Shown: in pieces, positions 45,255 through 54,141 of the stretch
Layout of the letters: each line of letters starts with the position of its first letter
How positions within the stretch are numbered: the first letter of the stretch is position 1
Assembly (NCBI GenBank): GCA_018436925.1
Contig: JAHDKI010000029.1
Location: 62,001-126,000 of the forward strand
Direction: 5' to 3'
DNA: 64,000 bases
From: Syntrophaceae bacterium
GTDB lineage: Bacteria; Desulfobacterota; Syntrophia; Syntrophales; Smithellaceae
Program-made: the position numbers and the translations under genes
Notes under the pieces: generated by a model
Database searches by the model: none
What the model was told of the DNA's origin: nothing
The model's input: the letters and a program-made list of their open reading frames with translations, nothing else

Positions 45255-47007
45255 CTGCTCCTCCTTCATCGTACCAGCGGCGATAATCCAGATGCGCGTA
45301 CTTGGGAAGCATGCGCGTCGGCAGCGCGAGCGCGTCCTTGCGAAAAGGCGGCGCGAGCTGTTTTCCGTCCACCAGGAATTCCAGAACCGTGGGCTTGCGG
45401 CTCTTCAGGCAGGACAGGAAGGCATCCCGGACATCCTGCGGACGGCTGACCTGAAGCGCGTTGGCCCCCATGGCTTTTGCGACCGGCACAAAACTTTCCG
45501 GATTGGGAATATCCACGCCGACAAAACGGTTGTTGTAGAAATCGACCTGGTTTTTGGCTTCCGCGCCCCACCACATGTTGCGGAAGACGCAGGCGACGAC
45601 CGGCAGATTGTGTTCCACGGCGGTGCTGACTTCATGAAGGCTCATGCCCCAGGCGCCGTCTCCCACGATGGCGACAACCGGAGACTTGGGACGGGCAATC
45701 TGCGCGCCCAGCGCCGCGGGATAGGCAAAGCCCGTGTTGCCGAACGTGAGCGCCGCAATATGCTGCCGCGGATGGTTGAACTTCAGATAGCTGTTGGCCG
45801 TCGAGGAAACATTCCCGATGTCGGTGGTCACAATGGCATGATCCGGCAGAGCCCGGGCCATTTCCAGCAAAACGCGGCGCGGGTTCATCGGATTGCCGTC
45901 CACCATCGCCAGATCGACAATTTCCTTTTCCCAGATTTTCTTTTCCCTGGCGACCGCTTTCAACCGCTTTTCGTCGGGTTTGCGCCTGCCGTCTTTTGCC
46001 TTCAGACGTTTCAGAATTTGAGCGGTGGCTTCTTTGGCATCCCCGATAATGCCCACGGAAATGGGGTGGGTCCGGGCGATATGCTTCGGATTGATATCGA
46101 TCTGAATGATCTTCGCGTTTTCCGGAAAATAATTAATGTCATACTGCGGCAGCGTCCCGAAGACGGAAAGCCGTGTGCCGACGGCCAGCATGACGTCGGC
46201 CTTGGCCAGCGTTTTCATGGCCGCCTTGGACCCCATGTAGCCGATGGGCCCGACGGACAGGGGGTGATTGCCGTAAAACGCATCATTGTGCAGATAGGTC
46301 ACCGCCACCGGCGCCGTCAGATGTTCGGCAATGGCTTTGACGATATCCAGCGCACCGGCATCGACGACGCCTCTGCCGGAGACAATCACCGGATTTTTAG
46401 CGTTGGACAGAAGCTCCGCCGCCCGTTCCAGTTGTTCGATCGAACCGCAGCCCCGGGCGTCCACCCGGTATTGCGACGGCTGCAGAATCTTCTCTTCGAG
46501 CTCGCCGTAGAAATAGTCGCGGGGAATGTCATATAAAACAGCGCCCCGGTCGGCATAGGCGATGCGGAAAGCCGTTCTCAGACAGTCGGCAGCCCGCTTC
46601 GGATGCGGCACGCGGACGACGGCTTTCGTAATCGCCCGGAAAACGGACATCTGATCGCATTCCTGAAAACCGTCCCAGCCGATGGTCGGCGTGCCGGCGG
46701 AAGGCGAGAGAATGACCAGCGGCGTATGCCCCATGTTGGCTGCGGCCACCGACGTGACCATGTTGGTGATGCCGGGACCGTTTTGCCCCGTGACGACGCC
46801 GCAGCGGCCGGATATCCGGCAATAGGCGTCCTCCATGTGCGCGGCGCTTTGTTCGTGACGGACCGGAATAAACTTGATCCCCGCCGTCGGAAAGAGATCG
46901 AGCATGTCCATGAACGCTGAACCGACGATGCCGCAGACGTGATCCACGCCTTCGGCAAGCAGAGTCTCGACAATCGCTTCACTGGGTGTCATTTTTACTT
47001 TTTTCAT
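45244..47007 (-). CDS. xsc: Sulfoacetaldehyde acetyltransferase (Xsc)
   Basis: A 587-residue ThDP enzyme that converts sulfoacetaldehyde and phosphate to sulfite and acetyl phosphate. It has the general features (Glu52 in [20 protein letters not shown] as ThDP/Mg site) and segments I recognise as specific to Xsc: [15 protein letters not shown] near the N-terminus, [31 protein letters not shown], the VFRN(M)WWGAE segment followed by FVGVD, and PPFRKDAL at the end. The length equals known Xsc proteins. The acetate kinase gene lies 66 bases upstream in the same direction and the sulfite reductase operon precedes that, so both products have a visible fate. Start context GGAGG is good. Confidence 0.87.
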   Translation of the reverse strand: MKKVKMTPSEAIVETLLAEGVDHVCGIVGSAFMDMLDLFPTAGIKFIPVRHEQSAAHMEDAYCRISGRCGVVTGQNGPGITNMVTSVAAANMGHTPLVILSPSAGTPTIGWDGFQECDQMSVFRAITKAVVRVPHPKRAADCLRTAFRIAYADRGAVLYDIPRDYFYGELEEKILQPSQYRVDARGCGSIEQLERAAELLSNAKNPVIVSGRGVVDAGALDIVKAIAEHLTAPVAVTYLHNDAFYGNHPLSVGPIGYMGSKAAMKTLAKADVMLAVGTRLSVFGTLPQYDINYFPENAKIIQIDINPKHIARTHPISVGIIGDAKEATAQILKRLKAKDGRRKPDEKRLKAVAREKKIWEKEIVDLAMVDGNPMNPRRVLLEMARALPDHAIVTTDIGNVSSTANSYLKFNHPRQHIAALTFGNTGFAYPAALGAQIARPKSPVVAIVGDGAWGMSLHEVSTAVEHNLPVVACVFRNMWWGAEAKNQVDFYNNRFVGVDIPNPESFVPVAKAMGANALQVSRPQDVRDAFLSCLKSRKPTVLEFLVDGKQLAPPFRKDALALPTRMLPKYAHLDYRRWYDEGGADDL

Positions 47008-47073
47008 TAAAATACCTCCAATCCTGTCTTTCTTGATGACTTTTAAAAACGCCGCCGCTTCCGGCTTGCTTTT

Positions 47074-48273
47074 CTATCTTTCTTGCAAAACCGCCTTCGT
47101 CTCCGAGGCGATCAATTTTTCTTCGTCCGTCGGCGTTACCAAAATATGAACGGTGGACGTCTTTGCAGAAATCCATTTTTCTTTTGCCGGGGATTGGTTT
47201 TCCTGTTCATCGATTTCGACGCCCAGCCAGACAAGCAATCGGCAGATCTCACGACGCACAGCCGGTGAGTTTTCACCGATTCCCGCGGTAAAGACCAGCG
47301 CATCCAGACCGCCAATGGCCGGGACCAGAGACCCCACGCCCCGGGCGACGCTGTAGGCAAACACCGCCAGCGCGAGAGCCGCCCGCGCGTTGCCTTTGTC
47401 CGCTTCTATTTGCAGGTCGCGGAAATCGGGGGAGAGACCTGAAATCCCGAAAACGCCGCTTTGCCGGTTTAGAATGTCGATGGCCTCGGCAATCGAACAG
47501 CGCTCCTTTTCCATAATGAAAGAGACCACCGCCGGATCGATGTCCCCTGAGCGCGTCGCCATCACCAGGCCGGAAAGAGGCGTAAAACCCATCGACGTAT
47601 CCCGCGACTGACCGTCCGCGACAGCGCAAAGGCTCGCGCCCGCGCCGAGGTGGCAGGTGATGAGGCGCGGGGCTTTGATGGCGCCCTTCAGAAGTTCGGC
47701 CGCCCGGAGGGCCACATAACGGTGCGATGTGCCGTGAAAACCGTATCGCCGGACAGCGTGCTCGCTGTAATACCGGTAGGGAATGGCATACGTGTAGGCG
47801 CAAGGCGGCAGCGTCGAATGAAAGGCCGTATCGAAAACGGCCACTTGCGGCACACCCGGCATCAGGCGCGAACAGACGTCAATTCCCGCAAGATTCGGCG
47901 GATTGTGAAGCGGGGCGAGTACCTTTGTTTTTTCCAGACTCTCGCGGACAGCGGGATCGACCATGACGGATGACCGAAACTGCTCGCCGCCGTGGACCAC
48001 GCGGTGGCCGACGCCCGCAATGTCGCGGATATCAGACAGCACCCCCTGCCCGGGATCGGTCAGATGCGACAGCAGGACATGAATCGCCCGTGAATGATCG
48101 GGGAGGTCCATGACGGTTTCCGCAGCCTGCCTTCCACCCACTTCATAGCGAAACCGCGCGTCGGCAAGTCCGATCCGATCTGCCTGACCTGCGGCTAGAA
48201 CCTCACCTGTTTCCATCTCAAACAGTTTGTACTTCAGCGAGGAGCTGCCGCAATTTAAAATCAGTATTTTCAT
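47074..48273 (-). CDS. ackA: Acetate kinase
   Basis: A 399-residue acetate kinase that makes ATP and acetate from acetyl phosphate. Signature 1 is LNCGSSSLKYKLFE at the N-terminus, with Cys for the common Ala. Signature 2 surrounds GFTPLSGLVMATRSGDIDP, with the catalytic region FHGTSHRYV before it and the adenosine loop GIGENS after. No phosphotransacetylase gene accompanies it; instead xsc, which makes acetyl phosphate directly, is next. The ATG was chosen because GAGG lies 9 bases upstream and the protein then begins MKILILNCG. Confidence 0.94.
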   Translation of the reverse strand: MKILILNCGSSSLKYKLFEMETGEVLAAGQADRIGLADARFRYEVGGRQAAETVMDLPDHSRAIHVLLSHLTDPGQGVLSDIRDIAGVGHRVVHGGEQFRSSVMVDPAVRESLEKTKVLAPLHNPPNLAGIDVCSRLMPGVPQVAVFDTAFHSTLPPCAYTYAIPYRYYSEHAVRRYGFHGTSHRYVALRAAELLKGAIKAPRLITCHLGAGASLCAVADGQSRDTSMGFTPLSGLVMATRSGDIDPAVVSFIMEKERCSIAEAIDILNRQSGVFGISGLSPDFRDLQIEADKGNARAALALAVFAYSVARGVGSLVPAIGGLDALVFTAGIGENSPAVRREICRLLVWLGVEIDEQENQSPAKEKWISAKTSTVHILVTPTDEEKLIASETKAVLQER

Positions 48274-48284
48274 CAACGCCATCC

Positions 48285-49979
48285 TCAATCCAGTTCATCT
48301 TTCCAGGGCCACAAAAACATCCCGCCCTCCAGGGTCCGGACGTCGGCATAGCCCGCTGCGTCCAGAATCCGCTGAGCGGAAAAACCCCGCAGACCGAGCA
48401 GGCAGACGCAGACAATCTTTTTGTCTTTCGGCAGTTCATGGAGCCTCGCATGCAGTTCGTCCAGGGGGATGTTGACCACTTTAGAACTGCCGATGTGCGC
48501 GCGCCGGAATTCCAGATCCGACCGGACGTCCACCATCAGGACGCTCTCGTCTTCGTCCAGAAGCTTTTTGGCTTCGCCGGCGGTCACCGGTTTCATCAGG
48601 CCGGATTTCACATTCTGCGCGACATTCAGCGCCGTGACAAAAACGTCCAGCGCGGGCGAAAACGGAGGCGCATAAGCCATATCCAGATGAAGGATGTCCT
48701 GAACCGCTGCGCCCAGACGGATGGCCGCGGCGGCCACATCGATGCGCCGGACCACATCGCCTTTTCCGACAGCTTGCAGGCCCAGCAGCTTGTGCGTAGT
48801 GTTTTCAACAAGCAGTTTGAGCGCCATAATCTGACTGTCCGGATAATAATGCGCTTTATCAAACCCGCAGACGGAAACCGCATACGCATCAATCCCCATT
48901 TGTTTTGCCTGTGTTTCCGTAAGACCCGTGGCGCCGACGGCGTAATCGAACGCCTTGCAGACGAACGTTCCCTGCACGCCGGGAAACGTGGACGCCATGC
49001 CGCAGATATTGTCGGCAATCACCCGGCCGTGTTTGTTGGCGGTGGACCCCAGCGGCATATAGCAGGGCTTTCCCGTAACGATGTGCGTATTTTCCGCCAG
49101 GTCGCCACCGGCATAAATGGCCGGATCGCTGGTTTGCAGGTGGGCATTGACTTTGAGCGCGCCGGTTTGCCCGATCTCCAGGCCTGCGGCCCGGGCCAGC
49201 GCCGTATGGGGTGCAAGCCCCGCGGCGACAATCACGAGATCGGCGGGATAAGAATGACTTTGGGTAATGACTTTACGAACCTGCCCGCCCTCTCCCTCGA
49301 AGGACAAAATACCGGCGTCGAATTCCGTCTCCACGAGCTGTTCATAAAAATGCTCGCGGATCATGGCCGCAATTTCAAAGTCGAGCAGTCCCGGAAAGAG
49401 CTGGCTTTCACGCTCCAGCAAGGTGACATTCCATTTCTTCGCTCTCAGGGCCTCCGCGGCTTCGACGCCGATGAATCCTCCGCCGACAATGACGGCGCGA
49501 CCGCGTTCACGATTCCGGATTTCCAGGGCAATGGCTTGAATATCCTCCATACGGGTCAGGTGATATATGCCTTTGAGGTTCGCTCCCGGAATCGGGAGTG
49601 TCTTGGGACGCGCGCCCGTCGCCAGAACCAGGGCATCATAGTCCAGAGAAAGAGATTCCCCGGTAACGGTGTTTGACGCATCGATGCGGCGGGCCTGTCT
49701 GTCGATGTGCAGCGCTCTGACGTTTGTATGAACGGCAATGTCTTTCAGATCGTTAAAATACCGGACATCGCGGACGCGGCCGTAAGTGGTTTTCACAAGA
49801 TCGTCCAGCTCGCGGACTTTTCCGGACAGGTAATAGGGCATGCCGCAGGCCGCATAAGAAATAAAGGCGCTCTGATCAAGGATGACGACATCGCATGCCG
49901 GACAAAGCCTTTTGATGCGCGACGCGGCCTTCGCGCCGCAGGCGGACGCGCCGATGATCACAACCCGTTTCGGTTTCAT
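48285..49979 (-). CDS. CoA-disulfide/persulfide reductase with C-terminal rhodanese domain
   Basis: A 564-residue FAD enzyme. The N-terminal FAD site is VVIIGASACGAKAA, the redox Cys45 lies in SYAACGMPYY as in CoA-disulfide reductase and NADH oxidase, and the NADH site is AVIVGGGFIGVEAA. The last 100 residues are a rhodanese domain with its active-site loop CLLGLRG (Cys526). This fusion resembles NADH-dependent persulfide/polysulfide reductases. The ATG overlaps the stop of dsrP by 4 bases, so it is part of the dsr operon, which suggests a role in handling CoA- or protein-bound persulfides. Confidence 0.9.
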   Translation of the reverse strand: MKPKRVVIIGASACGAKAASRIKRLCPACDVVILDQSAFISYAACGMPYYLSGKVRELDDLVKTTYGRVRDVRYFNDLKDIAVHTNVRALHIDRQARRIDASNTVTGESLSLDYDALVLATGARPKTLPIPGANLKGIYHLTRMEDIQAIALEIRNRERGRAVIVGGGFIGVEAAEALRAKKWNVTLLERESQLFPGLLDFEIAAMIREHFYEQLVETEFDAGILSFEGEGGQVRKVITQSHSYPADLVIVAAGLAPHTALARAAGLEIGQTGALKVNAHLQTSDPAIYAGGDLAENTHIVTGKPCYMPLGSTANKHGRVIADNICGMASTFPGVQGTFVCKAFDYAVGATGLTETQAKQMGIDAYAVSVCGFDKAHYYPDSQIMALKLLVENTTHKLLGLQAVGKGDVVRRIDVAAAAIRLGAAVQDILHLDMAYAPPFSPALDVFVTALNVAQNVKSGLMKPVTAGEAKKLLDEDESVLMVDVRSDLEFRRAHIGSSKVVNIPLDELHARLHELPKDKKIVCVCLLGLRGFSAQRILDAAGYADVRTLEGGMFLWPWKDELD

Positions 49980-51136
49980 GGATTATCCCTTTCGAAATGC
50001 ACGCCCGTAAAAATCCGGTACAACCCCGTTAAAATCAAGAACCCGGCCGCCCAGACGCCCAGCGTAATGGCCATTTCCGGCCCCGTGGGAGAATATTCCG
50101 TGATCGTCTCCAGCGGCGACGGAATAAAGCCGGTAATCACCAGCCCCAGCCCTTTCTCAATCCAGAGCGACACAAAGACGGCCGCGCAGGCGGCGGCCAG
50201 CGCCTCTTCCCGGCGGCGAATCTGCGGAATGATCAGCATGGCCAGCGCCGCAAACGCGAGCAACGTGGACGCCCACATCCAGGGAACTAAATTGAAGTGG
50301 CCGTGCAGACCGGCAAACAAATATTGAAAATGCGCTTCATGCTCGGGCAGGCCGCTGTAAAAAACCGTGAAGAGCTCCACCCCGACAAAGAAAATGCTGA
50401 CCGCCAGCGCGTACGCGACGATCTTCGATAAAGCCGAAATGGCCTTTTCTCCGGCATCGAAGCGACCGAAGCGCTTCAGGACCAGGCAAATCAAAATCAA
50501 AAGCGCCGGGCCGGAGGCAAAAGCGGATGAAAGAAACCGCGGCGCCATGATGGCGGTGAGCCAGAAGCTTCGTCCCGGCAGACCGGCGTAAATAAAAGCA
50601 GTGACCGTATGGATGCTGATCGCCCAGGGGATGGACAGATAGATCAGGGGCTTCACCCAGGCAGGCGGCGGAATTTCTTTTTTCGTACAGGACAAAACGA
50701 CCCAGCCGATCATCAGATTGATCAGCAGATACCCCGACAGGACTACCATATCCCAAAACAGGATCGAGTTGGGCGTCGGATGCAAAAGCACGTTCATCAC
50801 GCGGGAGGGCTGGCCCAGATCGACAAAAACAAAAAGGATGCACATGATCACGGCGGAAACCGCCAGAAACTCGCCCAGCACGGTCATCCGGCCGAACGCT
50901 TTGTAGTCGTGAAGATAATAAGGCAGCACCAGCATCACGGCCGAGGCGGCCACACCCACCAGGAACGTGAACTGGGCGATATAGAGCCCCCAGGACACGT
51001 CGCGGCTCATGCCGGTGATCCCCAGACCGTAATCGAGCTGCCGCAGATAGAAAAATATTCCGGTCGCGGCAATTACCAGCAAAAAAGCGATCCAGATTCC
51101 GTAAATGCGGCCGCCCTTCAAGGCTTTTTCCAGCAT
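49976..51136 (-). CDS. dsrP: DsrP, NrfD-like membrane subunit of the DsrMKJOP complex
   Basis: A 386-residue integral membrane protein with about ten transmembrane helices and the NrfD/PsrC pattern (GLGITGMSRDVSWGLYIAQF near 33-52 in two parts, Arg and Asp of the quinone site included). It exchanges electrons with menaquinone within the Dsr membrane complex that reduces DsrC trisulfide. It lies 7 bases after dsrO and overlaps the following reductase gene by 4 bases. Confidence 0.93.
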   Translation of the reverse strand: MLEKALKGGRIYGIWIAFLLVIAATGIFFYLRQLDYGLGITGMSRDVSWGLYIAQFTFLVGVAASAVMLVLPYYLHDYKAFGRMTVLGEFLAVSAVIMCILFVFVDLGQPSRVMNVLLHPTPNSILFWDMVVLSGYLLINLMIGWVVLSCTKKEIPPPAWVKPLIYLSIPWAISIHTVTAFIYAGLPGRSFWLTAIMAPRFLSSAFASGPALLILICLVLKRFGRFDAGEKAISALSKIVAYALAVSIFFVGVELFTVFYSGLPEHEAHFQYLFAGLHGHFNLVPWMWASTLLAFAALAMLIIPQIRRREEALAAACAAVFVSLWIEKGLGLVITGFIPSPLETITEYSPTGPEMAITLGVWAAGFLILTGLYRIFTGVHFERDNP

Positions 51137-51143
51137 GACATCC

Positions 51144-51920
51144 TCACAGAATATAATAAATCTGCGGCACGGTGCCCAAAGAAGCGCGCCGGCGCAGGGT
51201 AAAACGGTTTTCGATCAGTTTGCGGATCTCCGAATGGGGATCTTCCACGTCGCCGAAGACCAGAGCTTTTGACTTGCAGGCCAGAACACAGGCCGGCAAC
51301 AGCCCCTTGGCCAGACGCTCTTGGCAGAAGTTGCATTTCTCCACGACCCCTTTGGTGCGCGTTGGAAAATCCGGGTTGATCTTTGCGATAAACGGCCGCG
51401 GATCGCGGTAGTTCATGCTTCGGGCGCCGTAAGGGCAAGCGGCCATGCAAAGCCGGCAACCGATGCAGCGGTGATAGTCCATCATGACGATGCCGTCGGC
51501 CCGTTTGAACGTCGCCTGCGTCGGGCAGACCCGAACGCAGGGAGGATTGGCGCATTGATTGCACAAAACCGGGACTCTCATCTTTTGCTGCGCCTGCCCC
51601 GAATAAGAATGGTTCTCCGCAGGAAACACCGAGGCAAAAGGCTCGGTCCAGATCCATTTGACGTCGTCTTTGGAATTGCCGATATTCGGAACGTTGTGCA
51701 CCGCATGGCAGGCGGCAACGCAGTCGGTGCAACCCGGCGGGCATTTGGATGTGTCGATCGCCATGGCCCACCGTTTGGCCGTCAGAGGTTTAGCGGGCGC
51801 AGACTCCATCCCCGGAACCTGAAGATTTTCCCTGGCGCAAACCGGAAGGATGGGGCACATGATCAGGGTCAGGGCGGATGCGCCGGCGATTTTCAAAAAG
51901 TCTCTGCGGTTCGTGCTCAT
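51144..51920 (-). CDS. dsrO: DsrO, periplasmic ferredoxin-like subunit
   Basis: A 258-residue protein exported by the Tat system: the N-terminus has NRRDFLKIAG with the twin arginine followed by a hydrophobic stretch. Four cysteine groups for 4Fe-4S clusters are seen (SKCPPGCTDCVAAC, VLCNQCANPPCVRVC, HRCIGCRLCMAAC, EKCNFCQ plus later Cys). It passes electrons between DsrJ and DsrP on the outer face of the membrane. Its start overlaps the end of dsrJ by 4 bases. Confidence 0.94.
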   Translation of the reverse strand: MSTNRRDFLKIAGASALTLIMCPILPVCARENLQVPGMESAPAKPLTAKRWAMAIDTSKCPPGCTDCVAACHAVHNVPNIGNSKDDVKWIWTEPFASVFPAENHSYSGQAQQKMRVPVLCNQCANPPCVRVCPTQATFKRADGIVMMDYHRCIGCRLCMAACPYGARSMNYRDPRPFIAKINPDFPTRTKGVVEKCNFCQERLAKGLLPACVLACKSKALVFGDVEDPHSEIRKLIENRFTLRRRASLGTVPQIYYIL

Positions 51921-52321
51921 TTTTTCACCTCTTCGGGAACGATGTGGCAGGAAAAGCAGGATGGCTTCGCCCCGACATAATTATGACATCGGTCGCAAAA
52001 AGCGCTTTTATTGCTGTGGCACTGCAGGCACGTGCCCGTCAGGCTCTTTTCGAACCTGCGGCCGTCTTTTGCGGTGTATTCACGATGGCCGTCGCGGACG
52101 GCTTCATCGCGCCAGGCATCCAACAGTTTCATGTGATGGGCGCGGATAAAGGCCGTGTCTTCCACACATTTTTTATTGGGCATGGACTTTATGACAGGCG
52201 TATCCATATCAAGCACAGGCGCCGGCGCCGATGTCCCCGCGCCGTACCAGACAGGAAAAGTGACCCCGACAATGAAGATCACCAACCCGAATATGATTAA
52301 GCCCCATTTACCCTTTTTCAT
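51917..52321 (-). CDS. dsrJ: DsrJ, triheme cytochrome c subunit
   Basis: A 134-residue cytochrome with an N-terminal membrane anchor/signal (residues 6-26) and exactly three CXXCH heme sites (98-102, 109-113, 122-126), the DsrJ signature. Cys52 (NKKCVED) stands where DsrJ has its unusual Cys heme ligand. It overlaps dsrO. A gap of 213 bases with a 10-base inverted repeat separates it from dsrK, which is longer than elsewhere in this operon. Confidence 0.93.
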   Translation of the reverse strand: MKKGKWGLIIFGLVIFIVGVTFPVWYGAGTSAPAPVLDMDTPVIKSMPNKKCVEDTAFIRAHHMKLLDAWRDEAVRDGHREYTAKDGRRFEKSLTGTCLQCHSNKSAFCDRCHNYVGAKPSCFSCHIVPEEVKK

Positions 52322-52417
52322 TCAACTCTTTCCCCTATTGAACAAACGTCAAAGTGGTCTGACATCAGGCCTCATTGAAGATTTTTTCGGGTACCGGACC
52401 GATGAAGCCTTGCGCCC

Positions 52418-52461
52418 GTCGGGACACCTGTTTGAGCGGTTGAGCGAGTTCGTGTCCCGAC
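52418..52461. repeat. Perfect 10-bp inverted repeat between dsrK and dsrJ
   Basis: GTCGGGACAC (52418-52427) and GTGTCCCGAC (52452-52461) flank 24 bases that contain a short direct repeat (TTGAGCG twice). No T-run follows in the direction of transcription, so it is not a standard terminator. It could act as an RNA processing or stability element separating dsrMK from dsrJOP, or be a dispersed repeat. Confidence 0.7.
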
Positions 52462-52534
52462 AGTAAGGCGAATCGCTGTCTGGTCGAGAAAAGATTCTGA
52501 GGCCGGTCAGGCCGCTTTGCTGTTTGTCCATTCT

Positions 52535-54139
52535 TTATTCTCCACCAATCTCCTCGCCTCTCAAATCCGTCGTTCTCTCTTTTTCCCCTCTCATCACCAG
52601 CGCGTTGCCCACCAGTTCATGCACACCCATGACGGAAACTCCGGGCACCCAGTAGTCCATCAGCGTTGAAAGCGTCGCCCGATCGATGGCGCAGATGCAG
52701 CCCAGCCGGTTGACATCGTGCTTTTTCACCACGTCGCGAACCGCCATGGCCCGCGGCATGCCGCCGCGCATCCGCATTTCCAGATTTTCATCGTTGCCCA
52801 GTCCGGCGCCCGCGCCGCAGCAAAAAGTTTTTTCGCGGATCGTGTCTTCCGCCATTTCGTAGAAATTTTTGCAGGTATTCCGGATGATGTAGCGTGGCTC
52901 TTCGAAAAGCCCCATCGCGCGGGCGGGATTGCACGAATCATGGAACGTCAGCCTGATGCGGTCGTTGCGGGATGCATCGAGTTTCAGTCTGCCGTTGCGG
53001 ATCAGGTCCGCCGTGAATTCGACAATGTGCACCATTTTTGTGGATTTGGCGTTTTCAAAGCGCGTGCCGGTAATCGGCGAAACCGGCTCTTCGAGGAAAT
53101 CGGCCGGGCCGTTCATCGTATTCATGTACTGATGGATCACCCGCCACATGTGACCGCATTCACCGCCCAGAATCCACTTGACGCCCAGGCGTTTCGCTTC
53201 GGCGTAAATCTTGGCGTTGAGCCTTTTGATCATCTCATGCGAGGTGAAAAGACCGAAATTGCCTCCCTCCGAGGCGTAAGTGCTGAAGGTGTAATTGAGG
53301 CCGATTTCATGAAAGAGCATTAGGTATCCCATGCACGTGAAGGTGCCGGGATCGGCGAAGTAATCGGCCGACGGCGTGACAAACAGAATATCCGCGCCTT
53401 TTTTGTTGATCGGCACCTCTACGCGGACGCCGGTGCGGTCTTCGATATCGTCGGCCAGAAAGTCCAGCATGTCTTTCATGCCGCCGGGCTGAATGCCCAG
53501 ATGGTTGCCGGTGCGGAAACAGTTCGCCGCAGGCTCTAAAACCCAGTTGATGTTGATGCCGACCAGATTCAAAAGCTCGCGGCCGATCATCGTGATTTCC
53601 GCCTGGTCGATACCGTAGGGGCAAAAGACCGAGCAGCGGCGGCATTCCGTGCACTGATAAAAATAATAAAACCATTCCTTGAGAACATCTTCCGTCAGAT
53701 CGCGCGCTCCGGCAAGCTTCCCGAAGCACCGGCCGGACGTCGTAAAATAGCGGCGGTAAACGGAGCGGATCAGTTCGGCGCGCAAAACCGGCATGTTTTT
53801 GGGGTCGCCGGAGCCGATGTAGAAATGGCATTTGTCCGCGCAGGCGCCGCAGCGCACGCAGATGTCCATGAACAGGCGGAAAGAGCGGTACTGATCCAGT
53901 CTTTCCTGCATGCCGTCCAAAATAATCTGCTTCCAGTTTTCCGGAAGCTTCCAGTCGGCGTCGGTTGGCTGCCAGGTTCGGGGATTGGGCATGTTAAGCG
54001 CCGTCAGGTTTTTAGCCGCAGCGGCATAGCTCCAGGTACCGGGACGGAAATCAACGGGCGTTTTCATCCACTCCGTTTGCGGCGGCGCGTATCGAACGTC
54101 GAGCAGTGCCTCCGGTTTCGGAATCTTGGCAAACGACAT
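52535..54139 (-). CDS. dsrK: DsrK, cytoplasmic HdrD-like catalytic subunit
   Basis: A 534-residue iron-sulfur protein. Two 4Fe-4S ferredoxin sites (CVRCGACADKC, CTECRRCSVFC) precede a cysteine-rich catalytic domain with FHDSCNPARA and FCCGAGAG, and a later CIC motif, which bind the special cluster of the heterodisulfide reductase family. DsrK is the site where DsrC trisulfide is reduced. It starts 2 bases after dsrM. This copy, next to J, O and P, is the canonical one; a second DsrK-like gene lies at 55148-56758. Confidence 0.94.
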   Translation of the reverse strand: MSFAKIPKPEALLDVRYAPPQTEWMKTPVDFRPGTWSYAAAAKNLTALNMPNPRTWQPTDADWKLPENWKQIILDGMQERLDQYRSFRLFMDICVRCGACADKCHFYIGSGDPKNMPVLRAELIRSVYRRYFTTSGRCFGKLAGARDLTEDVLKEWFYYFYQCTECRRCSVFCPYGIDQAEITMIGRELLNLVGININWVLEPAANCFRTGNHLGIQPGGMKDMLDFLADDIEDRTGVRVEVPINKKGADILFVTPSADYFADPGTFTCMGYLMLFHEIGLNYTFSTYASEGGNFGLFTSHEMIKRLNAKIYAEAKRLGVKWILGGECGHMWRVIHQYMNTMNGPADFLEEPVSPITGTRFENAKSTKMVHIVEFTADLIRNGRLKLDASRNDRIRLTFHDSCNPARAMGLFEEPRYIIRNTCKNFYEMAEDTIREKTFCCGAGAGLGNDENLEMRMRGGMPRAMAVRDVVKKHDVNRLGCICAIDRATLSTLMDYWVPGVSVMGVHELVGNALVMRGEKERTTDLRGEEIGGE

Positions 54140-54141
54140 GG

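Noticed and set aside
45244..47007. Acetolactate synthase as the identity of the Xsc-like protein
   Set aside because: The general fold fits, but several long segments match Xsc specifically, there is no regulatory ilvN gene, and acetate kinase and dsr genes surround it.
52349..52531. A 60-codon open frame between dsrK and dsrJ that starts 3 bases after dsrK with a GGAG-like site
   Set aside because: Its composition is unlike a protein of this operon, it reads through the perfect inverted repeat at 52418-52461, and I recognise no family. It is better explained as repeat DNA.
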